From the NCBI GenBank assembly GCA_036346275.1, contig CM070725.1:34906104-34970103 (forward strand): DNA of 64,000 nucleotides, read 5' to 3'. Under the pieces are notes generated by a model. It was not told the origin of the DNA, did not search any database, and was given only the letters and a program-made list of their open reading frames with translations. This stretch comes from Otatea glauca. Its lineage: Eukaryota; Streptophyta; Magnoliopsida; Poales; Poaceae. The stretch's first letter is position 1. Each line of letters starts with the position of its first letter. This document shows positions 22,701 through 35,141 of this stretch, one piece after another. Made by a program: the position numbers and the translations under genes.

Positions 22701-25700
22701 CTTATTTCATCATGTTTTGCATATAAATCTTGATAGCAAAATAACCTTAAGTATTATGTTTTCAGAAACGCTTAAGCCTTTTCGGCAGTTTGTAGAACAT
22801 CTCGTCTAAATGCAAATTTTGAGAAGATCATCCTAGAAATGTTATTTAGGATGTGGTCTACCATAATCTGGAAAAATATTCTTATTCCGTCTTGCATTTC
22901 ATCTAAATCCTGCTAATGCAATAACCTTAACTGATAAGATCACCAAGAACATATTATACGAGCAATTGAGTTTATGAAACCTTTAACTAATGTTTACTCT
23001 CATTAATCAAAATAATTTTAGCCTCTTGAATTCGTAAAACAAGAATAAAGAATCTATAAAAGAATATGCATCTGTTTCTTATAGCAAATTTTATTTGATT
23101 TTCTGTCTGTCTTCTTTTTGCCTATATTAAAGTTCGTTAATTGCTATATTTTCGTGAACGACGTGTAGAACCCGACGTTATTAATTTCATCATCGACACC
23201 GTCAGCTACGACCGCGGCTTCGTCGTAAACAATGATTAAGCAAGGCAAGCACCCCTTTGATCATATTGATCCTAGTATCTATTTTTCGTTGTGTTTATCA
23301 AAATGTTTCATGCATGCGTTTATTTTCTGTAAATACGCTACTTTGTGGTATTGGTAGATATACCTGTTGTCTCATGAAACTTCCTTGATAAGTACATATG
23401 AACCTTGATAACCATATAAACGGGTTAGACAATACATAATGTCAACTTGGGTATATGCGATTATTAGCCATGCTTTAGAACCAATGTTTTACATGATCAG
23501 AGCAAGATTGTTTCTTGGGAAAATTGAAAATGTTGGTTATGACATGATGTTGGTTGTCGGTATTTTGGTTAAAAACCCAAAAATCAAAACTATGGTTTAG
23601 ATGCAGGCAATTATTGGCAATAGCCGGTTGTGCAAGGGTTATACTTGTACGTAGTGTAGGGAGAAGTATTGCCCGTGTCGGATTAAGGACCGAACGTAGT
23701 GTTGTATGATCCAAGATAAATCCGTGCAACTACAAGTGTTGTTATGGGCAGCCTTAAACTGATTAAGTTATCTAGTTTAACTTTGCATTTATGGAAGGCG
23801 GGAGATAGCACAGGCATTCCTTTCAAAGTCTACCTGTAGGGGTTTTTACTTACCAATGCAACGGTGTACGCCATGCTATGGGGAGTTCCCATCATTTCTA
23901 TGCTCTGAGTTCTTCTACCATAGTATGGATTAACGTCCCGGGCTGGTGCAAAGTTAAGCTAGGTAATGTAAAAGTTTATGTCATGAACATTCTGGCTACA
24001 CGCCAAAGGTGTGTGAAACATGTGGCAAAAAGAAAAGATCATGATTTCTGGGTAAAGTTGTACACCTCTGCAGAGTGTAATTTTAATTGATTAGCCGTAC
24101 CCGCGGTTATGGAAAACTTGGTGAACTGGTACTAGTTAAATGTTTTGTCATTTTCAAAAGGGCTTGGTTTCATTTGTTTTGCCACGTGTTGGCAAGGAAT
24201 GGTTATGGCAGGATTGTATTATTGGATGAATGATTATGTGTTTGCAAAGGAATGGTTGTGACAGAATTGGATTATTGGACCATTGAATTATTCAATGCTC
24301 ACGAAGGGCTATGAGTATTACTTATGCTTTACTTATTTCTTATCAGTCAAATTTGCTCTTACAAATTCTGTTTGCAAATGACAACTTGATTTACAAATTC
24401 AATATCGCTTTATGCAAATTAACTGTAGTAGCCTCCTTTGATATAGACTGCATTATTTCATTTGCAAATACCACTTAAGTCTTGCGGAGTACGAAAGTAC
24501 TCAACCTTGCTTAATCTATTATTTTAGGTTGATAAGAAAGCGGAGCTCCGAAGATTACCTTTCGTCGCAGGATGAGGGAATTCTAATGATGCGATCTTTC
24601 TAGGGATTTATGCCTTGTCAGTTGCCCGCAGGTTGGATGGGCACACTACAAGACTTTGCTTCCTCTGTGCTGTATATATATATATACTCTGAGTTGTAAG
24701 AATACCATGTACAAATAGCTTCCGCTTTAATATAATGATGTATGCTTGTGATTCCAATTGTTGAAAATGTGCGTACTAGTCACTGATCATGGGACTAGTA
24801 CTGTATGCGCATTAGATTTCTATTTTTGCATTTATGCGAAAATGGGGGTCGTTACAGTTGCCAACAAGCATTTATGAAGCGAAGAAGCTACTATATCCCA
24901 TGGGAATGGAAATAGAAAGGATACATGCATGTTCGAATGATTGCATCTTGTACCGTAACGCACATCAATAGCTGCACGTTTGTCCAGTTTGCGGTGTGCT
25001 CCGGTACAAACAAAAGGAGAAGCGTAACAACAAGAAGCATAAGAGCCGGGGTAACGACGGTGAAGAGGTCACTAAAGGTGCACCGGCCAATGTATTGTGG
25101 TACTTACCCACCATTCCTCGTCTGGAGCGGTTGTCTGCAAATCCCAGAGAGGCAAAATTGTTGCATTGGCATTATGAGTCTCGAAAGGAAGATGGCAAGC
25201 TAGACACCCTGCTGATTCGGCTCAATGGAGAAACATTGATTGGAAACATAAGGAGTTTGGTGCCGAAATGAGGAACATAAGATTTGGGTTGAGTACCGAT
25301 GGAATGAATCCGTTTGGTAATATGAGTAGTCGTCACAGCACGTGGTCAATTCTGTTGTGTATCTACAACTTCCCTCCTTGGTTGTGCATGAAGCGGAAGT
25401 ATATCATGATGTCGTTGCTAATCATGGGACCCAAACAGCCGAAAAATGATATTGATGTGTACCTTGCTCCACTGATCGAGGATTTGGTAAAATTGTGGAA
25501 CGAGGGGGTCGAGGTGTGGGATGCGTACAAAAGAGAGCATTTCACCCTACAGGCTATGGTATTTTGCACCATAAATGATTTCTCGGCCCTTGGTAATTTG
25601 GCGGGCTATAGTACAAAAGGAGCCAAAACGTATCCTATTTGTGAAGAGGAGACAAAGAGTCTATGGCTGGCGAATTCAAAGAAAACTATGTATATGGGTC

Positions 25701-27533
25701 ACTGTAGGTTTCTACCTCGAAGTCATCGATATCGTAAGATGGATGACAAATTTGATGGGAATAGGGAAATTCGTTTGGCCCCGCAGCCTATGAGTGGAAG
25801 GCAAGTATATTCCCGTGTGGAGGATATCAATGTTCAGTACGGAAAGAGCCGTAAATCTATTCGTCGTAGTATCATTGGGAAGAAGAGGTCGATATTTTGG
25901 GACTTACCGTACTAGAAGGAGTTAGATGTTCGGCATTGTATTGATGTCATGTACGTTGAGAAGAATGTCTATGATAATTTGGTTGGCATCCTGTTGAACA
26001 TACCTGGGAAGACCAAAGATGGTGTGAATGCTCGTCGCAACATGACCTACATGGGAATCAGGTCCAGGCTTGCAGTGATTAAGGAGGATGGAAAAAAATC
26101 CGTACATCTCCGCTGGATGCTATACCCTATACAAAAAGGAGAAAGAAGATCTCTGCAAGTGTCTCCATGGTATTAAAGTTCCATCGGGCTACTCCGCAAA
26201 TATTAAGAAGCTTGTGTCCATGGGTGATTTGAAGTTGCTGGGCATGAAATCCCACGACTGCCATGTGTTGATGACCCAAATGCTCCCAGTTGCAATCAGA
26301 AATATTCTACCAGAGGATGTCAGGTTTGCAATCAAGAAGCTGTGTTATTTCTTCAATGCGATCTCCTGCAAAGTTATTGACCCTGATGTGCTAGACAACT
26401 TACAAAGTAGGTGGTGCAGACTCTATGTCAGCTTGAGATGCATTTCCCACCATCGTTCTTCGACGTCATGGTCCACCTTGTTGTTCACCTCGCCAGAGAG
26501 ATTAAGATATGTGGACCGGCATTCCTACGTTACATGTATCCGTTCGAGAGGTACATGGGTATATTAAAGTCCTACGTGAGGAATCGGTCGAAGCCTGAGG
26601 GTAGTATTGTTGAAGGTTATGGGACTGAAGAAGTTATCGAGTTCTGCGTGGACTATCTCGAAAAAAGACAAGCAATCAGTGTTCCTGTATCTCGCCATGA
26701 GGGTAGACTTGCTGGCAAAGGAACCGTTGGGTCGAAACTAACGAGGCCACATTTTTATATGTATTGCAAAGTACATCTGACAGTCTTGCAACACAGAGCA
26801 GAAGTTTTAGGGTACATCGAGCAGCACAAGTTGATATTACGGGAAGATAATCCACATATGGATGAGCTTTCCATCATACGAGAACACAACAATAGATTTC
26901 TCACATGGTTCAAACAAAAGGTGGAGGTCTCTGTTAGTGAGAATGTCAAATGGTTGGCTGACGAACCTAGATTTAATTTACAGATATGGCAGGGGTACGA
27001 TATTAATGGGTACACCTTTTACACCGAAAGTCAGGATGCGAAGAGTACTGTTCAAAACAGTGGTGTAAGCATAGATGCTTTGTCCGATGAACACCACTCG
27101 AAAGGAAGATCCTCAATGGCAATGAACTCTTACTACGGGGTGATCGAAAAAATTTAGGAGCTCGATTACGGAATATACCAAATTCCATTGTTCCGATGTA
27201 AATGGGTAGGACTTCCACATGGAGTGAAGGTCGACAAGAGAGCTTTTACTCTTGTGGATCTAAACAGAGTCGCCTACAAAGATGATCCATTCATCCTTGC
27301 AAAGCAAGCAAATCAATTCTTCTATGTGCGTGATCTAGCCAATCCGAGACTGCACGTCGTCCTTTATGGCAAGCGGCGGATCGTTGGTGTTGAAAATATC
27401 GTAGATGAAGAAAAGTACGACCAATTCGATGAAATACCTCCGTTTGCAGATGGGGCCTGTCTTAGTGGGGACGACGACACACATGGAAGAAATTACATGC
27501 ATGTAGATCATCAACAAGGGTTGTATTGTAAAT
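19706..27533 (+). pseudogene. CACTA A TNP2-type transposase (broken)
   Basis: The ATG directly follows a splice acceptor (ttaattacag). The first segment (to 20267) is the transposase-associated N-terminal domain, with conserved RKEWMYEKSR and YCPYIDC. After the solo LTR the frame resumes with LPTSIYEAKKLL at 24857. The TNP2 core (for example LSTDGMNPFGNMSS, CIYNFPPWLCMKRKYIMM, RHCIDVMYVEKNV) runs to about 26400. DUF4218-like sequence follows (LPVAIRNILPEDVR, MYPFERYMGILKSYVRNR), then a DUF4216-like C-terminus (YDINGYTFYT, PLFRCKWVGL, DDPFILAKQANQFFYV), ending at 27531-27533. It carries several stops (such as 24969, 25912 and about 27155) and frameshifts near 25195, 26090 and 26410. It would have cut and pasted the element; it cannot now. 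Confidence 0.88.
20268..24856 (+). mobile_element. 4.6-kb solo LTR of a Gypsy-type retrotransposon
   Basis: Starts TGTAACATATC and ends GGGTCGTTACA, inside a TNP2 exon. The flanks are gttga (20263-20267) and gttgc (24857-24861). The exon reads NEL before and LPTS after, so the duplicated target was gttgc with one later change. A TATA box (AGCTATAAAAGC, about 21400), a following leader-like region and a polyadenylation-like end (about 24700) support an LTR. A (TA)n run lies at about 24665-24680. No gag or pol is seen. It is related in blocks to the long LTR at 2545-6624. Confidence 0.75.
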
Positions 27534-27983
27534 AAAAGGAATACGTCATTGTTTCAGTTGCTATGTGTTTGAAATATTTGTATTGTACATAAATGTAGTT
27601 TCATGTTTGGAAATTAAAGTTATGTACGTATGAAACTTTCACAATTTTTGTCAACGGATTGCAAGAAAAAGAAGGCACTTCACATCAAATCATTTCTGGA
27701 AATTTTCAAAATACTTGGACTTTATTTGGAAAATATTTGACTTTTCTACTCTTTGGGAAAATAACATGCCTACAAAGTGAATTTGGGCTTATTTTTTCAA
27801 TGCTAACTCTTTTTGCCAAAATCCTTTTTTGAAAAGACTTGTAGTATCACAAGGTATGTTCCTGCAAAAATTCAAAAAATTCCAATTATATTTGCAAAAG
27901 TTATGGCTGTTTCACTCTTTCATAAGATATTTCTTCAAATTCAGATTTCATGGTTTGTCTGGAAAACAAATAGTGCAGTGAAC
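27534..27983. other. TNP2 3' flank in CACTA A
   Basis: AT-rich sequence between the transposase stop and the internal array. No gene was seen; it presumably holds the TNP2 polyadenylation region (ATAAAAGG just after the stop). Confidence 0.5.
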
Positions 27984-29110
27984 TACATTTGTGTCGGTTA
28001 CATTAAAACTGATAGTGATAATAGATAATTTATGTCGGTTTTTTATAAAACTAATAGTGATGTGGATCATGTATTTGTGTCTGTTTTCTTAAAAAACCGA
28101 TAGTGATGTTTGCTAAGAACATATAGTGTTGTGGCAACCATTTGTGTCGGTTAAATTAAAAAACTGATAGTGATACCAGAGAATTTGTGTCGGTTTTTTT
28201 ATGAAATCGATAGTGATGTGGATCATGTATTTATGTCGGTTTCCTTAGAAAACCGATAGTGATGTCCGTTGTTTTTGCTAAAAACATATAGTGTTGTGGA
28301 AACTATTTGTGTCGGTTAAATTAAAAAACCGATAATGATACTAGAGAATTTGTGTTGGTTTTTTATGAAACCAATAGTGATGTGGATCATGTATTTGTGT
28401 CGGTTTCCTTAAAAAACCGATAGTGATGTTCGCCGATTTTGCTAAAAATATACAGTGTTGTGGCAATCATTTGTGTCAATTAAATTAAAAAACCGATAGT
28501 AATACTAGATAATTTGTGTAAGTTTTTTTATAAAACTGATAGTGATGTGGATCATGTATTTCTGTCGGTTTCCTTAGAAAACCGATAGTGATGTCCGTTG
28601 TTTTTGCTAAAAACATACAGTGTTGTGACAACCATTTGTGTCGGTTAAATTAAAAAACCGATAGTGATACTAGAGAATTTGTGTTGGTTTTTTATAAAAC
28701 CGATAGTGGTGTTCGCTTTTTTCCTAAAAAACATACAGTGGTATGCCATTATTTGTGTCGGGTTCTTTTAAAAATCGATAGTGATATTCATCGTGTAATT
28801 GTGTCGATTTCTTTATGAAAACCGATAGTAATGTTCAATTTTTTTGCTAAAAATATACAGTGGTATGCAATTATTTGTATCAGTTATTTTAGAAAACCGA
28901 TAGTGATATGGGTCAATTAGTTGTGTCGGTTTCTTTAAAAAACCGATATTGATGATCGCTTTTTTGCTAAAAAACATACAGTGGTACGCACTTATTTGTG
29001 TCGGTTTTTTGAAAAACCCGATAGTGATACAGGAGAATTTGTGTCGGTTTTGTAGTATAACCGATTGAGATATGAAGGCATTAGCGTCGGTTTTCCACAA
29101 AACTGATTGA
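27984..29110. repeat. Internal palindromic array between the two genes of CACTA A
   Basis: About twenty-five units of the type gtgtcggtttttt...aaaaccgatagtgatg. They form inverted pairs and are organised in a higher-order repeat of about 165 bp (cagtgttgtgg landmarks near 28124, 28290, 28453 and 28618). The core resembles that of the subterminal arrays (actatcggtt) but the spacer differs. No CACTA termini flank this array, so it is part of element A and not a nested element. It ends just upstream of a GC-rich leader, so it occupies the promoter position of the second gene. Confidence 0.88.
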
Positions 29111-29129
29111 GATGTACCAAGAGAACATA

Positions 29130-29530
29130 TATGCACATCTTATTCCGGCGCGCATCCTCATTTTATTCCCGCGCGCAGCCTCCACCTCTCCTAACCCTAG
29201 CCTCGCCGCCACGCGCCCGCCGCCTAACGCCCCATCGCCTCGAGGCCTCGCGCCGCCGCCGCTTCGACGCCCCATCGCCACGCTCGCTTATCGCCGCCTC
29301 GACGCCACCGCCCCCACGCCTAACGCTTGACGCCGCCTCGACTTCGCCGCCCGCCGCTACCCCGACGCCCCACCGCCTCGACGCCCCGATGCCCCACCGC
29401 CTTGACGCCCGCTCGACGCCCCGACACCCCCACGCCCCACCGCCGCAGCCGTCCTGCCCCCGTCGACCTTGCCGTCATAGCCATTTTGCCCCCGTCAACC
29501 TCGCTGCCGCAGCTCGTCTTGGTGAATATT
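29130..29530 (+). other. GC-rich untranslated leader of the second CACTA A gene
   Basis: An abrupt switch to C-rich sequence with repeated cgacgccccaccgcct units, ending at a splice-donor-like CTTGGTGAATAT (about 29518). CACTA B has the same kind of C-rich block at the same place (60130-60415), which supports a first non-coding exon. The Pro/Arg/Ala-rich frames here are composition artefacts. Confidence 0.6.
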
Positions 29531-30820
29531 CTAACAACGATGATATATGCATTATGTTCTTGTTCTTCATTTTATACATGTTTGCAATCTAAAATGAGTT
29601 AACATACATTTTGGAATTTCAAGAGCTATGCCTAATAAAGAAGAACCTGTATTACTGCAAGCACAAGTTAAAAATGTACATTCCGTCCTATGTCAGTTCG
29701 GTTGTCTATTAATATGCCTTTTGCCTTTGTGATCGTTGTACCACAATTGAATTTGATTTTGGAAGCAGACCAAGTGCCCTTATGTCATGCTGAATTTAGG
29801 CTTGTCCTTATTTTGTCATGTTAGGCTATGGAGTAACTTTTTAGGCTTATTTTGTCATGCCCTTATATTAGGCTATGGAGCAGGTTAGAATTCAATTGAG
29901 CAACTTTTTAGTACATACACTAGACAGTGAAGGTGGCATTGCAGTGCACTTTTTCTCCATATTTTGCACACTGTATTGATGTGATAGATTATGGTAAAGA
30001 TAAAAGAACTTCCACAACTTCTCTACTTATATTCAGTGTAATGCTAAAACCATACTACACACCCTTTGTTGGTTAGATGTGGATACCTTTTTTACTGCTT
30101 TGTGGTTTGTCTGTTAAAGAAAGTTAGAAACATTTACTATATGGTCTACAACATGTGTGATGTGTCCTTGCCATGATAGCTCTGTTTGGAAATATCATGA
30201 AGTTCAAGAGCTCTTTATTTTGCTATAACATCTGGGGTGGGCTGTTGGGTTACTTCAAGGTATATTCTTTAATAGTGTGCACATTCACAATAACTATCAA
30301 GCAAAGTCTGGCATACATCATAGTAGGCATGCAGAAGCTTAATCTTACCTCTTGCTCTGAGAGTCCAAAGGATGTGCTTCTGAAGCAGTCCACATTAGGC
30401 CTCTGAGGTCCTTCAAAATATCCAATATCTCATTCATAGGAAAGGACAGAAATAGATAATTAGTAGTTCAAAATTGAATCGACCAAAATCAAATAGATAA
30501 TGAATTCGTCAAATTGTCAAATTGTAATGCAAACTCATTGTTTCTGTAAAAGTCCTAAATTTCCTGTCTGAACTTGGACACTTGGTTAACAGAATTTACA
30601 GCGCAAGACTTGGTTAAACTTATCCATCCCTAGTAGTAACATATTGTGATTATATCAGTGAGTGATATCTTCTCATTAAGTGCAGAGTTTATTTTCATTA
30701 TTTTCTCATATGTGGTTCTTTACTCGTCATATTATTATTCAACTTTTGACTTTGTTAATTGAGACCGTTATTTCGTACATAATTGCATATTACTTTTGCT
30801 TTTTATCTCAATATATTTTA
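29531..30820 (+). other. Probable leader intron of the second CACTA A gene
   Basis: AT-rich, no domain-bearing frame on either strand, one near-duplicate of 'ttaggctatggag' (about 29823 and 29871). Lies between the GC-rich leader and the hairpin cassette. Confidence 0.45.
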
Positions 30821-31188
30821 GAGTTTAGGTTGCATAACCTACGTCTCCCGTTCGAGAGTGCTTATTTATAAATATGTTGGAGTAGCATATTTATAAGCGA
30901 GTAGTCTTGAATTGTCCACGTTTTTTTGGACAGTTCGAGGATATGTGGTCCGGGCAACTTCATGAGCTGTTGTACAACTCCAGAGTAGATTTCGGTAGCG
31001 TCTCCCTGGTGTTCTCCAGATACACACTCGTCTTGACCTGTTGTTGAGACGTGTATCTGGAGAACAGCGGGGAGATACTGCCAAAATTTTCTCTGGAGTT
31101 GTACAATGGCTTAAGAACTTGCCCGAATCACATATCCTCGAATGGGATTAGGACCAAACCTATTTAGAGATTAGGAGTTATCGTTCGT
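30821..31188 (+). repeat. Leader cassette copy 2 with a ~210-nt hairpin
   Basis: Direct repeat of 19038-19410. The hairpin spans about 30933-31144. Its best stem is a perfect 15-bp pairing of gttctccagatacac (31011-31025) with gtgtatctggagaac (31051-31065). At the matching place copy 1 has A19234 paired to T19288 where copy 2 has G31011 paired to C31065, a compensatory change. It sits upstream of the second gene's ATG at 31342, exactly as copy 1 sits upstream of TNP2. Confidence 0.87.
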
Positions 31189-34100
31189 AGGTACGGAGTA
31201 AAGGTCAACAAATAGACTTTTCTTGAAGATCATTCATTCATCTGTTGCTCTACTGCAATATTAAGCTGTTGCTTTACATGATTTATTGTCAAGTTCACAT
31301 AATAGCTACGAATTGCTTTCTCTCATGTCAAATATATGACCATGTCAGATAAGAAAACTCAAAATATCGCAATTAGAGAGTATCGGCTCATCACCAGACA
31401 GAGTAGAAGGTGCTCCTGAGGGGCCGAGCCAAGTTCCAAGTGTTGAGAAACCGAGTAAGGTGAGGAAGGCCCGAGGACCGAACAAAGGGGTCACAGGGAG
31501 AACGTCGCAGGTTCTCCACTTCAATGCCACGGGGGTTTGCACGGGTCCTCCTAAGTTCAAGGGGTGATATCTCTCATTCCTTGGCCAATTGGCGAGGGAG
31601 AGAGTTCCCATAACGGTTAAGGATTGGAGAAAAAAAGTCAGCGCCGAGCAGAAGAATCGGCTGTGGGACGAGTTTAAGGGCAAATGGATTATAGAAGAGG
31701 AGGATGAAAACAATGCCAAGCGGTACGCCTTGAAGAGGATGGGTGTTGCTCTGAGGCACTTCAGGGTCTTCATGCACAGTAAGTACATGCTGAAAGGTCG
31801 TAGACCATTCGAGAGGTATCCGTTTGTGACTCTTGGTGTTTGGGAGGAGTTCACGAGGATGAAGGGTATGCCTGAGGCGGAGGAGTTGAGGCAAAAGAAC
31901 ATTGCTACCCAGAGGCAGAACACGCATGCGCACCACCTCGGTTCAGGCGGCTGTGAAGGGAAGAAGGTATAGTGGGCGCGACTAGCCGAGAAGTGCGCGA
32001 ACTCTGGGACAACGATGCCTTACTCACACATATGTGTGGGGCACGTGACTGGGTATTAGCAAGGACAAAGAAAACTGTGAACGGGCAGCTGATAGTACCA
32101 AACCCCGATTTCGCACAAGTCGTCTCCATCATCGTAAGACATCAAACTTAGTACATTGCAGTCGACCCTTCGTGTTGTATTTCATATCTAATTCATACTT
32201 GCTTCTTACAGGAGGAGGTAAGCCAGAGGAAAGAGTAGGGGACCTTTCTTAGCCAAGGGTCAAATGACATCCTGTCCTCTGCAATCGAGAAGCCCGACCA
32301 TAAGGGCCGGGTGCTTGCCGCAGGGGCGGGGCATACGAAGAAGTCCTACTTCCAAGATGACGCTGGGAGTAACAGATCAAGATCATAGGAGTTACGTGCG
32401 GAGCGCCTCAAGGACACGGTCAGGGAGCAGCTGAGGGAGGAGATCAAGGAGGAGATGAGGGGGAGATGACGACACGTGAGGAGGAGATGAGGTAGGAGAT
32501 GATGGCACGTAAGGAGCGTTTGAGGACCGAGATGATGGCGATGATCTCCCAGTCGAGCCGATGCCCCCGCCACCGAGAGAAACTCAGGCTCGACCAAGTA
32601 GTCAGGGTTCCAAAATGATAAGTTCAGTCCCCAGCTAAAGGTAATAATTAATTTTGCCTAACTTAAAGGTGCAAGGGTAACTCTTCATATGTTTTCTCTC
32701 AAGTTGCGCACTTTTTGCAGGCGCCTACCAATTGCCAGCTCACCCTAACGAAAGACGGATTTCCTGTTGAGGCTGCACTTGGGGTTGCATTTCCATGCAA
32801 GGAGACCGACACGGTGCATGGTCAGCCTTTGGGAAAGGGCTACATGAGGGTCCAGGTGGACTACGTCCACATCACCTTCTTATCACATGTGCTCGAGTTC
32901 CCCCCAACGAAAACATCACCACTCTCGGGCAAGTGCGGATGTCGTTCATCAAGTGGCCCACGACAGGCATCGTACTGGTCAAGGTAAAGATTCCCCATGT
33001 CTTCTGTACCATTCCAGTAGTACGGCAACAAGTTACATATGCGCGTGCTTCGTAGGTTCCTACCGTACCTGAGCCTGCTCCCCGACCATGATGAGTCTTG
33101 CACATAGTATAGAGCTGGTGCGTAATAGGACTAGCACGATAGCCACAGAACCACTGTAGGCCTCGCAGACTCCTGCTAAAAAGGCAAAGCTCACAGAGGC
33201 CACAGAGCCCCCTGAGGTACATGAAAAGCCCACTGCCCTAGCCTCGGAGACTACTTCTGCACAGAAAGGAAAGTCGGCACAGGCCACAGAGAGGTCTTAT
33301 GATTTTAAGGCCTACGTACATGGAAAGCCCCTTCTGCCTTCCAGCAAATTGAATTCTCTAGGCAAGTGGACTCGACAGCTCCATGGATGGTATGATGACA
33401 AAGTGAAAGAGGGCGAGCGGCGAGTTGACTTCAATGTTAAATACAGAAAGGGACATTTCCACCGTGAGGAGGATGAGATATTCCCAATTAGTTTTGAGGA
33501 TCTATTCCTTCTGTACCAACTGATAGCATCGATATTTCTACTGTACGATCCTGGACGCTGTGAGTATCGCACCATATAGCACGAGCTTATGACTTCTATA
33601 GGATTTTGCATTATGTTTTTTAACATTCAACACGAGTTGCAGGGCAATGAGGCAGCGAGTCTTGACGAATCGACAACCAGTTGGGTTCATCGACCCTGAG
33701 CTTGTGTCCGCGACCATGGCTAGGCTTCAACCAGAATGGGTTGCTGGCTACATCAAGGGGGCATTGAGAGCTGAGTCGAAGAAGGACTTCGTTCTACTCC
33801 CGTACCATGAGGAGTAAGTACTACTTTACCCTTCAATTACTTGTACACACTTAAACCGTATGTGAACTTATTTCCTTCGCTGCATGCCATTTACAAAGCA
33901 ACCATTGGGTTCTACTCGTGATCATTCTAAGTGACAACATAGTCTACACTTTTAACTTGATCGAGAAGAGACCGATGGCCTACGCGATCAAGCCTCCTTT
34001 GGACCAGTAAGTGCACTACTTTTACCTAACACTTTCTGTATTTAACTACGTTAATTTTTTTGACTCAACGGCATCTCGCCAATATATATAGGGGTTTCTC

Positions 34101-34251
34101 GAACTATGTCGCTGAAGGAGGAAAACATGATGACAAAAAGGGCTCGAAGCTGGAGTATGTGCACTTCAAGGTACAAGTGCCTACCATATATAAGATTAAT
34201 ATTTTCTGATATTTATTATTCATCTTTTAATTTCTTTTTCTTTATTCATAG

Positions 34252-35141
34252 TGTCTGCTGAGCTGGCAAGTAAATTTGTAAGTCTAAGGGGTCGCTGCGT
34301 TCCACTCCCTGAATGGTTAGACTCAAGAGTCCAAGATGTATACTGGTTCGGGCTGAAAGTCCCTACTCCAGTCGGATGGCCGTATTGTATTGCTTTGCAC
34401 AACGTTTTACAGATAAGGGCGCTAAATTACCTAATCTCCTCCTGTTCTCATGTGTTCGTCCCCTCTAGAATCGTTAGTCCTGCCTCCTTTTATACAGAAG
34501 GAAGGGGCAGGTTACATCGAGAGTCGGGGGAAGGGCGATGCGACCTATGCTAGGAGCTCTGGTCCTTCGTCCTGTGGACTGGTCGCCACACGTCTTGCCC
34601 ATGCTAGGTCGGTAGCTTTGGTGGTCGGGGAGGTTAGGTATTCCCGAAATAGCGACTTGCCCTCTGTGATCCTTACGAATCGCCGACGCGGCGGTGTGAC
34701 GTTGGCGCCGCCGGGAGGAGCGTGCGTTAAAGATCAGACGCGATCGTTGATGGGGTGGAAGCTCGACCAGCGAAATACCAAACCTTCTAGGAAGGAGCCA
34801 CCGCCTTGTATAGTCACTCCGATTGACCTTGTTCGCGAGGTACGCGTGGCGGGTCGATGAGGGCCCGACACGCGCCCTCGGCGTCTGTCACCTTGGTTTG
34901 GCCGAGTCGGAGATCCCGCCCGCCAAGGGTCGGGAGCGCCGTCCGACGGAGTCGGGAGATCCCGCCCGCCAAGGGGTCGAGCGCCGTCCGGTTGATTCGC
35001 TTCCCTGGCCGGTCGGGCGCGGATGTCTTGTGTGGTCTCGCAGCGATTCGGTCGGTGGCGGGCGCGCGCGCCGCTGGCCGAGATATGCTTGAGGCCGCTC
35101 GCCGCCGGCCGCTGGGGTACCCGTTATTAGTATTCGTCGCA
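34252..35141 (-). repeat. 3' LTR of the Tat element (left in the window)
   Basis: Read on the plus strand it runs from tgtctgctgag to attcgtcgca, about 890 bp. It matches 45406-46294 with many scattered one- to three-base indels and substitutions. Confidence 0.82.

Noticed and set aside
29107..29602. 161-codon Pro/Arg/Ala-rich frame
   Set aside because: C-rich leader composition. The same block in element B has equally long but unrelated frames, as expected for non-coding GC-rich sequence.
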